Part shown: one piece after another, positions 23,601 to 35,600 of the stretch
Layout of the letters: the number at the start of each line of letters is the position of its first letter
Numbering within the stretch: position 1 is the stretch's first letter
NCBI GenBank assembly: GCA_013350335.1
Contig: CM023538.1
Span: 46,866,201-46,930,200 of the forward strand
Direction of reading: 5' to 3'
Origin: Chimonanthus salicifolius
Lineage: Eukaryota; Streptophyta; Magnoliopsida; Laurales; Calycanthaceae
Length of the DNA stretch: 64,000 nucleotides
Made by a program: the position numbers and the translations under genes
Notes under the pieces: model-generated
Told to the model about the DNA's origin: nothing
Seen by the model: the letters and a program-made list of their open reading frames with translations, nothing else
The model's database searches: none

Positions 23601-26600
23601 CCAGTGGGACTGAAAAAGAAAATATATAAATAAAAGTTGAAATCCATTTGAAGACGATAATATACACACCTTAGTGGAGCATAAGGTGAAGATAGATCCA
23701 GAAATGGGCATGGCCACCTGTAAGAAATGAAATCAAAACTATAAGCAGTGCCACATAGAGACTATTTTGACAGTGAGAATAGAATTGAATGGAATATATG
23801 AGCCTGCAAAGCCTATTCATCCATTCCATTCTACTTTATCCCTTGATTGTCCTAAGAAGACCTGCAGATTTAGAGTAGATATCGGATTTCAGAAACAACA
23901 TTATTTGCACGGCATCATTTTTGTAAATGGGTGTGGCCCTTTTCTCCAAGAAAGACTTAAAATTTAGGAACCAATTGGATTCCTCTTTTTCATTCATATT
24001 TTGTTCAATAATAACATTACAATTTATAAAACAAGACTTGCTACAAATAAGGAATCAATTATACAGGGTATAAAATATTCAACACGCCCCCTCAAGTTGG
24101 TGCATAGAGATCACACATGCCCAACTTGTCTAAAAATTTTGTGAACACTCATTTGGAGACTGCTTTGGTGAGAATGTCAGCCAACTGATCCTCTGATCAA
24201 ATCTTAGGTAACTCCAATATGTTCCCATCTAGCTTCTCATTGATGAAGAATCTGTCCACGTCTACATGCTTTGTACGATCATGTTGAACTGGATTGTGGG
24301 CAATGTCACATGCATCTTTATTGTCACAATATAGTTGAATTGGTTGCCTAGATGGGTAACCCAAATCTTGCAAGAGAAGTCTTAGCCATAATGTTTCACA
24401 AAGGCCAAGGGTCATACCTCTAAATTCAAGCTTCTGCACTTGAGCAAGCAACAACATGTTGATTCTTGCTTCTCCATGTAACAAGATTACACCTACAAAG
24501 GTAAAGTAACTAGAAGTTGATCGCCTATCATCTGTTGCTCCAGCCCAGTCAGCATCAGTATATGCATCTATACGTTGATAATCTGTATTTTTAGTGAACA
24601 TAATTTCCTTTTCAGATGCAGACTTTAAATGCCTTAAAATGTGCATGACTGCACTCATATGCTGCTCTCTAGGATTATGCATAAATTGGCTGACCATACT
24701 CAATGCATAAGCAAGATCCGGTCTTGTGTGTGCTAAGTACATCAGTCTCCCTACAAGTCTTTGGTATCTTTTTTTATCAGTTGGGACTCCCTCTACCTCA
24801 ACACATAACTTCAAACCTTCTTCCACCGGTGTATCTGCAGGTTACATGCTGACATGCCAGTTTCCTAAAATACATCTAAGCATACTTTCTTTGAGACAGA
24901 AAGATTCCTTCACTGGATCTAGACACCTCGATCCCAAGAAAATATTTCAAGGAACCAAGGTCCTTCATTTCAAATTCTCTAGATTAGTACTCTTGTAGTG
25001 CCTTCCTTTCTGTTGGATCATTTCCTATAACTACCATGTCATCTACATATATAATGAGTGCAGTGATCTTACCCTGTTGTTTCTTCAGAAATAAAGTATG
25101 GTCTAAATTGCTCTGATGGTAGTCAAATGCTATCATGGACTTTGTGAACCTTCCAAACCATGCTCTCGGAGACTGTTTCAAGCCGTATAATGATTTCTTC
25201 AATCTGCACACCTTCTGACTTCGTCTTTCTGGTGTCATACCCCCTGGTGGGAGATCCATATAAATTTCTTCAGATAATTCTCCATGCAGAAAGGCATTCT
25301 TCACATCAAATTGTTATAATAGCCAATCTAAGTTTCCAGCTAAAAATAACAATACGCGAACATTGTTGATTTTAGCTACAGGTGCAAATGTCTCTGTGTA
25401 GTTGATCCCATAGGTTTGGGTGTACCCTTTTGCCACCAGTCATGCTTTAAATCATTCAACCGTGCCATCTGCCTTGTACTTCACAGTGTAAATCCATCGA
25501 CATGCCACTAGTTTCTTTCCTGGTGGGCAATCAGCTAGATCCCATGTTTTATTTTTCTGCAAGGCATTCATTTCCTCGTTCATAGCAGCTTTCCACCTTA
25601 GGTCAGCTAAGGCTTCCTGCACACTGTTAGGAATAGCTACAGTAGATAATTGATTTACAAATGTTTGATTTGATTCAGACAAACGGTGGTTAGACACATA
25701 ATGACTCATGGGATATTTAACTTTAATAGAAAGTTCAGGTTCATATGTGGGTTTAGGAATACCTCGGGTGTGACGTTGTGGTAGCTGTTTCTTTGATGGC
25801 TCAGACAATATATCAGGAACATCATCAGTAAACGATTGGTGTGGTATATCAATGAGAGGCTCGTACTCGACTGGTGGGGATGGACTTATACCTTCTGGTA
25901 GTATCACTCCTTCAGTTCTGGGTGTTCATCACCACTTTGATCCAAAGTTATACCACTCAAATCCAATTCGCCCACATCCTGGTTACCAGAATCAAGGGAT
26001 TCACTGGAGTCTCTATTCACAGAAGTTTGATACTCGTAGTCTAGAACATCATAATCTAGAGTCTGAATTTCCCTCTGGTATTCCCCCTGAAGTTCAGGCT
26101 CAGACAAAAAATACATTACATGTTCATGGAAAACCACATCCATTGTGATAAACATACGTCGAGTTGGAGGATGATAACATCAGTACCCCTTTTGGTGTGT
26201 AGCATATCCAAGAAAAACACATCTAAAAGCTCGAGGAGTTAACTTGTTGCGTTGATGTTTATGAAGATGTACAAATGCTACACAACCAAAGACATGAGGA
26301 AGTAAATTTGGGACAACTAAGGCAACAACAGCATCAGTGAGAACCTATAATGGTGTCCGAAAATTAATAGAACTAGAGGGTACCCGATTGGTTAAGTATG
26401 CTGCAGAGGTAAGTGCTTCACCCCAGTAAGATAATGGCATATGGGCTTCAATCAATGAGGCACGAACAACTTCCAACAAATGTCAATTTTTTCGCTCAGC
26501 GACGCCATTCTGCTGGGGTGTATTGGAATAATTAGTTTGATGAATGGTTCTGTGTGCTTCCAAATACTGCTAAAGTTCAGAACTCTGATATTCTCCACCA

Positions 26601-29600
26601 TTACTCACTGCGAAGAACCTGAACTTGTGCATTGTACTGAGTTCCAACCATTTTATGAAAATTTTGAAATAATAGGTTCACTTCACTTTTAGATTGCATT
26701 AAGCACAACCAAGTCATCCTTGTACAATCATCAATAAAAGTAACAAACCACCGTGATCCTCCCAAAGTTGAGATTTTGGACGGACCCCAGACATCAAAAT
26801 GTATAACTATAAAAAAAAGTGGACTTTTATTCAAAATTAATGGAAATAAAGTTCAATGACTTTTCGCCAGTTCACAAACATCACAATGGAAATTAGAAAC
26901 GTCTAATTTTGCAAATAAACTAGGAAATAATTTTCGTAGATAGCAGAATGAAGCATGCCCCATACGTCGATGTCATAGCCAGATCTTAGCTTTCTTCTTT
27001 TCCCTCTCATGCCATTCACTGTGAAGACTTGTCGCAACTTGTCGGAACTTCCTGACACCAAGTCTAAGTAATATAGCTTCCCACGTCTAATACCACAACC
27101 AATCGTCTGCTTTGTTCGGATGACTTTAAAAACACAAAAATCAGGCCAAAAAATCACAACACAAGATAAGACTGTGGTTGTTTGGGATACTGACAAAAGG
27201 TTATATTCTAAAGATGGAACAACTAAAACAGAATCTAAATTCAAAGTATCAGTGAGGGTCAAAGATCCTTCCCCAATAACTGGGGTCATGTTACCATTGG
27301 CAGTGGAAACAATTTTTTGTGAGGACGGTTTAAGAGGTGTGACCTGTCTAGAATCAAATATCATATGATCGGTAGCACCAGAATCAATTATCCATGTACT
27401 ATTAGAAATAGGTGTAGAAATATTAAAAAACTTACCACCATTATCTGTAGCTGCGACTAATGCTGAGGTCTTTTCAGTAACAACATCATCTGTCTTTGGT
27501 TCAACAATAGCGGTAGTGACAATCTTCTTTTTCCCGGAAGCACGACTATGATCCCACCATTCCGGATATCCCACAAGTTCAAAGCAACGATCTGTGGTAT
27601 GCCTCGTCTTATTGCAATAGGTGCATTTATAAGCAGACTTATCGACACCATTGGTGCTTTTGGGACGGGTGCCTCTTGAATGGTCCTGCCAGATTTGGGT
27701 TGGTCGGTTTCGAGTCACCATGGCTGAAGCTTCAGAATGTTCAGACTCCCCTTTCAGAGTTACACGACTTACCACCTCTCGTCGAATGAATGCATACAGT
27801 CTTCCAAATCTGGAATTGGTTCTTTGCGTAGAATCTCTCCACGAACTTGTTCAAACGTTGCATCCAATCCCACAAGAAAGATGTGCACTCTTAGTCGTTC
27901 AATGGACTTTTGATAAGCGACAATATCATCAGGATCCTTCATGATAACTTTATCGCGATGGTCCAATTCTCGGAAAATCCCGGTCAACTTGTCATAATAT
28001 TCTGAAAGAGACTTTCTACTTTGTGTGGCGGTGACGGCCTGTTGGTTCAAGGCGAAAACTTGCAACTCATCGCTTCCATCATAGAAGGCTTTTGATAGAG
28101 CACTCCAGATTTCGGAAGCAGTGGGAAAGAGTAAATAACGCTTCATAATATCTAGAGTCATGGACATTAATAGCCATTGTTTCACTTTTTGATTCTCGGC
28201 ATACCATTTTTCATATCCATCATCAGATTCTGCAGGTGGCCTCGTCTTACCACGAATATAGGAGAGTTTTTCCCTCTCGACAATATGCATCTCCATTAGC
28301 TATGACCAAACATCATAATTTGATTCAGTAAAAATGATCCCTCCATTAAAAATACTTTCAGATTGAACAATAAAAGGAACTGGTTTTGTTCTAGACGATT
28401 CCGACGTGGAGGAAGACATCATGGCTGTGTTATCGATCGATATTCTGCTCGAAGACTATAAATGGCGGATCAGTCGAGATGAAAAAACCCCAAAAACTGG
28501 GTTTGATTTCACTGACTGTAAACCCCCTCTTTGATGCCGGCTGTATCTGCTTTACCCCAAAAAAAAAAAAATTTTTTTGTTCAGCTGGACGAATAACTGT
28601 GTAAAGAATCCCTTCTCTGTTCTCTGCGGCTCCGGGTATCGGCCGATCTGGTTGAGCCTGATCGGTTCGAGATTGGGGTTATGGCTAACCCCTTTCTGCT
28701 CGTCGACTGTTCGCGGTTTCCTCCGATCTGAAAAACCCAACGCCTCCAACCTTGGAACAGTGATCTGGTATGTAGATCTACTATCGGTAAGCGGCAGAGT
28801 GAGAGCAGAGGGAGGCAACTCTCGAAGAGCAGCAAAGGCTGCTGTAGGCTGCAGCGAATGGCTGCTGCAAATCGTCGGATCGGTAGCCGACAATCGGAAA
28901 GAGGGAGATCCAAGATCTGCTTGCGGTGAAACCAATCCAGATCTGTGGAATCCAAAGAACGGGGGCAGCCGGTAGCTCCAAAGAACGGGCACGGTCGGAT
29001 CTGCAACAAGGAACAACTGGAGACCAGTCCAAATCCGTGGAATCCGGCGAGCAGTAGAGGACTAGGCGGGAGCAAATCTGGGTGAACCCGATGCACAAAC
29101 AGAGTGGCTGGCGGATGGTGCTGTTCGTTTTACCCCTTCCAAATTTGGGTTTCTTCTTCCCCCTTCTTCTTCAGTCAGATCCGGCGATGGTGTCAGGTGA
29201 AAAATCCCCTTTGAAATCACCGGAGAAAAAAAACAATGAATGAAAATAAAAAGAACTCAGATCTGAGCCTTTCTATTTCAGCTGTGTCCTCCTTTTTTTT
29301 TCACAATCCCTGATCTTTCTAGTTTCACTTTGAAACCCTGTCTCAAGATCTACGGAATGGATCTGGTTGCAGCGATGAAACCCCAAAAATCTGGGTTTAT
29401 GCTGCGTTTCTTACTCCCGCCGGCGTCCCTGCGTCTGCGCCGGTAGCATTGGCGCTTATGGTTCGAGAACTTTCTTCTCAGATCTGAACGATCGGGATAC
29501 TTGAACGTTTTTGCTCAACTGGGTTGCTGCTGCCGGTCCCCTTTTGCGACGGGATCTGTGATTTTCGCCTGAAATCCAAACTCCTTTTCAAAATCTACAG

Positions 29601-32600
29601 CGGATGTTAGAACCCTAGCTGTGATGCCAACTTAAAATTTAGGAACCAATTGGATTCCTCTTTTTCATTCATATTTGTTCAATAATAACATTACAATTTA
29701 TAGAACAAGACTTGCTACAAATAAGGAAACTAAATCAATCCTAAATTTGTGCAATAAATTATACACGGTATAAAATCTTCAACAGAAAGTTGAACTTACA
29801 GGGCCTGCACATGACCAATGACAGGCTCCAATTGTCTACCATTGGTTAGTCGTTAAATCAACATTTCCCTTGACCTCGTAAGATAAAATGCCATTAAGAA
29901 AAACAAACAACCGAGTGTACCAGAGTGAGACAGAAGCATGGATGATCCATTGGAAAATGACATATGTAGCAGTCCACAAGATGAAGTAGGAGATCCTGAA
30001 CCAAGGGAATTGCTGAAAGAGGGTAGAGGCCAAATTAGCATGTCAGATTCATAGAAAATCATCAGGAGAATCAATGATTCACAATGGACTGTTGCTGACA
30101 AGAGTACAACTCACCAAGCAATTCAAAGCAGACCTGTTTATTGACAAGGTTAAAAATACCAACCTGAAACTGATAAGTTACAGATGGGCTTCTGGTGTAC
30201 ATAAACTCACATGGCTAGCCATTTGATCCAACCTGAAAGTTAGGCGTGGATCCATTCTTGAACCCAATCAGTAATCAGATCTAGTTCCAGATTTGGGACT
30301 TCGATATAACTAACATATGTGGTGGGTTTGGATAGCATGATATCCATATCCAATTACCCAAGTAAAATACTTTTCTCTAATTTTTAAAGTTGTGATATTA
30401 ATAGTAGACATAAATTATATCTAATATATGTAATTACATGAAACTGCGACAGTATATAATCTAAGTTGTTATCTCTCTTTTGACTCCTTTTTATCCTAAA
30501 TACATATTCAAATTATAAAAACAAATAAAATTTCAAAGTTCATCAAGTATTGAATATGGATTGGGATGATCTGGATCCCAGTTGGATTTGGACATGGACC
30601 TTAGTTCAATATTGTGTCAGAATCAGAATTTGGTTCAGATATGAGTTTTGCTAATTGATTTGGATTTGAATCCACCAAGGGTCCCACTTGAATCACCCCG
30701 GTAGCCAACAATCAATGACAGCTATAACTAATAGCTTTATCTGAAAGTAGAGAGTAAGAAATAAAATGATCTATTACTACATTGTGCTAACTTTTGGTAC
30801 TTCAGATACAATTGTAGAACCTAACAGAGGATCTGATTTAGATATAATCATTAGGATGGAAGCGAAGTAGGCTACAAATGTAAGAAAACCAGTGGGTGGT
30901 TGTGTAATAGAAGAGTACATCACTGACTAAAGGAGAGATTCTATAAAATAACAGTATTACCTATCATGCTGTATTCACACAGGTTCTAGGTAATGAGAAC
31001 ACGTGGATAAAGTAATGGTGATAAAGATGTATATGCTAAGTGGATATGTGTAATAACATTCAGAGATATAATCAGAAATTTTTGCATTAGATGAAAGCCC
31101 CAATGGATGAGAATATAAGGGTATGCACTTTAAGGTGGCTTGGACATATGCATAGAAGATTAGAAACAGCGTTTGTGCGAAGAGTTGAAAGGTTACAGAT
31201 GACAGTTCTAGAGGAAGGGGGAGGCTTTTATATACTTGGATTGGGAGAGGAAGGACGGACCTGGTAGATTGGGGAATCACTTGGAGTATGATCATTGATA
31301 GGGTAGAGTGGAAATTCAAACTTGCAAAAGATGAAACCATATAAATGCAAAAATGGCTATCATGATGATGGTGAGACTAATGCGAAACATACAGAGACAG
31401 TAGGGACTTTTTTATTCTTTCGGCAGGTTTTCTGTGACTCTTTGCTGACACTCCATCAGAATGGTATTGGGGCAAATCCGGTCTTAGGGACAGCATGATC
31501 TATGATGCAGCCATTGTCATTTATTCATTTATTCAACAATACCAACACACACTACAGCTTTCTGACTACTACCTTCCATGCTTCAGAAAATAAGTGTTCA
31601 TTCGGATAAAGGTAAACTTACAAAACTCAGTGCATAATCTTTTGATGTAAGAAAGGGAAAAATGATAAGCCAGAAGACAGCGTCAGTAAGCACCACAGCA
31701 CCTGCACCAGTCTGTTTACAAAACTCGACATTTCCATGATTTCAGTTCCTTGCATGTGAAATAATATGAAGATACAGATAAATGAGATAGAGGCACAATA
31801 TATGATGTCGATCAAAAGAATCTGCTTCTTTTTTGACACTAACTTCTAACAGTTGTGTCCACCAGAGTTCAAGCAACAGTCCACCTCTCTCCTAAAAAGA
31901 AGAGACAACACTCCACATTCTGCAGGAGGTAAACCCAATAATTGCATTGCTGAGGTTTTCTGATGGGAAGTTTTGCAGTTTGTCCCTTTCCTTGTGGGAC
32001 TTCGAAATGAATGGTCTAGATCACAAATGTATTCTTCAAGACACCTAAAAAATGCCTTTTTGATGGGCCAGACACTGTATGGTCTTCGATTTCATCTACT
32101 ACAGTATTTAGATCCTTACTTGGGCTCAGGAATCCACACCTCTAGTTTGTGACACGAAAAGCGTCCAACTTAGCTACATCTACTAACTTAGAGCACAGAG
32201 AATGAATGTTGAGCATTTAAGACTACAAATTCTAGCATATATAATTTAACACAGCAGAAATCAAGTTTGTGCGGCCAAACATAATAATATACTTAACTCC
32301 TCAGAGATACTATCATATTAAGAAAATTTGAAAGTATATGAAGATAGTAAAGTTTCCTTTATTAAGTAAAATAAAATGTTTCGATCGATATTTCATTTTT
32401 CTTCGTCTTACTCTTGTAACAACTTCTACGAGGAAACCTGCAGTATTCAGCCTGTAAAGCTGTACAATCTGCTCAGGGCTTCAGTTTGTACAAATGGGGC
32501 TATTGTTTCACATCGCCAAAAAATTGATAATGAACCTGCCATGGATTGCCTGTGACATAATATATCCCAGGACGGGAGAATGCCTAACCTTTTTCCATGG

Positions 32601-35600
32601 TGTCCCAAATAGGCACATGGCGAAAAATATCCAGAGATGCATGGAAGAAAGGCTTTCAAGTTTTTTTCTCTCTTCTTTTTTGCACAGCCATCCAAGATGT
32701 GTGCATCACATCAACAATCTGGATCAATACCCCATGTTTTTATTTGCAAATTTGTCCTGTTTTTTTTTCTTGTATACACCAAGATTTCAGACGCCCAATG
32801 ATATTTCTTAATCATACTTACTCTGACATTATCTTGACTAAGTCGTGTGATCTTCAATCTTAGGATACAAATAACAGCATCAGTCTTTGTGCATTCATGC
32901 GGTATTTATAATCTGTAGTTCAAACTGTAGATCTAATAAATTGAAGATTAGACCATGTCCCAAGGTGACCCCAGTGAGATAACTCAAGCCCTGCAAATGA
33001 TTAGAAATGGACCAAAAGATCCTAATATTTGATGTTTCTTGGTTAGATGGTCCATACTGTTAGGATAGGTATCTCTTATGGTTTAATTACTCTTGTGAAT
33101 GATTATTGAGTAAAATTGGATTTTACCTAAAAATACATATCTTATTCAATTCATATATTCTATTTGCATTGTTCATGTTTGATAGAAACACACAAAGTTT
33201 ACAGCAATTCTATGCTTTGTGAAGATTTAGGATAGATTGGATAGTTCTCTCTTAGGTTTTAATTATCTCCCAAATAAGGAATGGTTTTCAGGTAAGATTA
33301 GAATATATCATCAACACACATCCAGATTCATCCCACCATCATCATCATCATCTATCTGAGGTCGACATTTCGAGTTCGACTTCATTTGACCCTATCACAA
33401 ACCATAGAGTCAGTTATTCCAGTATTTATCATGTCTTTCTATATCTCTTCACTTCATGTTTTCAGTGGTCTACCTCTCCTCCCTATGTCTATGATCTGTA
33501 GCCTCTCCATTCTACAAACAGGTGCTGTCTCTGGTCTTCTATGTGCCATGTCACCTTATCTGAGTTTCTCTTGTTTTGTCATCTATAGGGACTGACTATC
33601 TTTAAATTATTCTTAATGTAATTAATTCTAATTTTATCTTTAAGAGTTAATCCATTCATCTAGCATAACATGCGCATTACGATTACCTTGACATAAATAC
33701 TACATATATATTGTTAATAGAAATGGAGTTTACGTAAATTCTACGCTTTGCTAGGACTTAAAAGATGGATTTCATACTTAGCTCTTGGGAGTTGATAAGC
33801 CCCAAAATAATGATAGTGGCTGAGTTTGGATTGCATCTGCCAGTATTCAATCTACATGCACCTTTTACAGCAATACTTTACATCTTAACACATCCATGGG
33901 AGAGCCCATCATATCCATGATAGGATCACTGAAACTTCGATCCCAAACCCCTTAGAAGAAATCACTCCCCACTTCACTTTGAATGCCAGAATCCAAGCAT
34001 ATATTGCAGTCAGAGTCATGAAAGTTTAGAGCTACCTGGTAAGTAACTTGAAAGACACGGACCAAAACTCCAACAGCTTGATGAACAAAACGCTCTTCCT
34101 GTTGAGGTAAGTTTTTCGTTCATGGAGGTGCCATGTATGCGCTGCATTCTGCATCCAACCTTGCATGCTCCCTCTCGCCTCCAACTTTATTGACAAATTG
34201 GTAGCACCCATAAATGGAGAGCGAGGTACCAAGCTATAAATAGAAGATAAGAGGAAAAAAGCATGATGTAAGGTTCAGCAGTATTCAAGTAGAAATATAA
34301 GACAAGAATCAAATCATACAAAAAACAAGTGGACACTGCTCCTTTTACCAAGTAAGCAGGAAAAACTTATATAAGTCAAAGGACGTACCCCAAAGTAAAA
34401 AGTCACCAATGCAAATGTCCACCTGTAAAAACCCAAAAACATCATAAAATGAGTCAAATGCACTAGTCTGAATACATTGTATTCTTACATTTTTATTGCT
34501 AAGCAGAAATGACCAATTAAATAAAGAATTCCTCACGTCACACAGAACTGGATGGGTTTTCTTATAATTTTGGAATCAAGCCTAAACTAGAATCCTCGAG
34601 TAGGGGAAACGAACAAATAATTAAACATCATATCCTTGTTAAAGAAGCAGTATTGCTTACCTAAACCAATCGTGGTTTTAGGATCAATGGAAGTATCCTA
34701 AATCAGTGCCAATTTGAACAATGTGGTGAGATAAAAATGGTTCATTTTTACCAGAAACAGCAATTGGTGCTACTAACCTTGAAGAGACCTGCTTCTTTAA
34801 AACTACAAGATCATCTTAAGAAAATGGGGTGTAATTGATGTCCATGTGAAGTTCCTACAATTCATCATGGAACTATTTTGCTTTTAGATTTTTCTTCCTC
34901 ATTGTACTACAAATACTGACATTCTAACAGTGATAATTTAAATTTTAAAGAGCCTTTTTACCCATTCCAATCTGGCATAAAGAAAGTTATTCTTCCCTTA
35001 CCTACAAAATAATCAGCCTTTTCATGTGCAACAGGACTTCCAGCATATGGAAATCTGAAAACATAAATGAGGTTTCTGACAGAACAAAGTAACTAACCAT
35101 ATATCCTCAGATCTGAGGATATGCTAGATAAGCCTGGTTTGAGTTAGTTTTGTAAGGTTCATGGCTTGGTTGTCTAGACCATTAAGTGTTGATATAATTG
35201 ACTCCACTATGCATAAGTCATCATATAACCAACCAACACCACCCCCTCCCCTTCTTCAAAAAATTAAAAAAAGAAAAAAGAAAAAAAAGAAGAAGATTGG
35301 ATGGTCCAAACTTTTGGGGGTTTCTATAATTGCCTTCTGCATAAAATCATCAACAAAAATAAAATAAAATAAAATTCAGACAAGATATCCTTTGGATCCA
35401 AGGATCCAATATTTATTTTCTATTGAGCATGAAGCATTTCCTTCGTTCTTTTCCAGCTCCTCATTTGCAAGTCATGAACTAAAATTTTAAGATTTTACCA
35501 TTGGGGAGATTATTGGGATGTGATCCATCCAATGTAGGGCTCAGGAGATGAATGGGCGTGATCTCTAAATCATTGGTCCCACTTGTGCATACTCAAGAAC

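Larger units (their letters stand above)
23955..29784 (-). mobile_element. Ty1/copia retrotransposon, complete but decayed
   Basis: 5.8-kb minus-strand element with short LTRs at both ends (29630-29784 is the 5' LTR, 23955-24084 the 3' LTR) and a perfect 5-bp target duplication GAAAG (23950-23954, 29785-29789). The polypurine tract AACTTGAGGGGGCG abuts the 3' LTR, and the primer-binding site region starts TGGCATCACAGC (diverged from initiator tRNA-Met). A 1.2-kb leader precedes gag. It is inserted in an intron of the membrane-protein gene in the same orientation. Confidence 0.92.

Noticed and set aside
24726..26148. Plus-strand open frames opposite the copia polyprotein
   Set aside because: These are antisense shadows of the copia coding strand, which carries the recognisable RT and RNase H motifs.
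28581..29098. Open frames of 105-171 codons in the copia leader
   Set aside because: They overlap in several frames on both strands, have no domain, and lie in the untranslated leader of the element.
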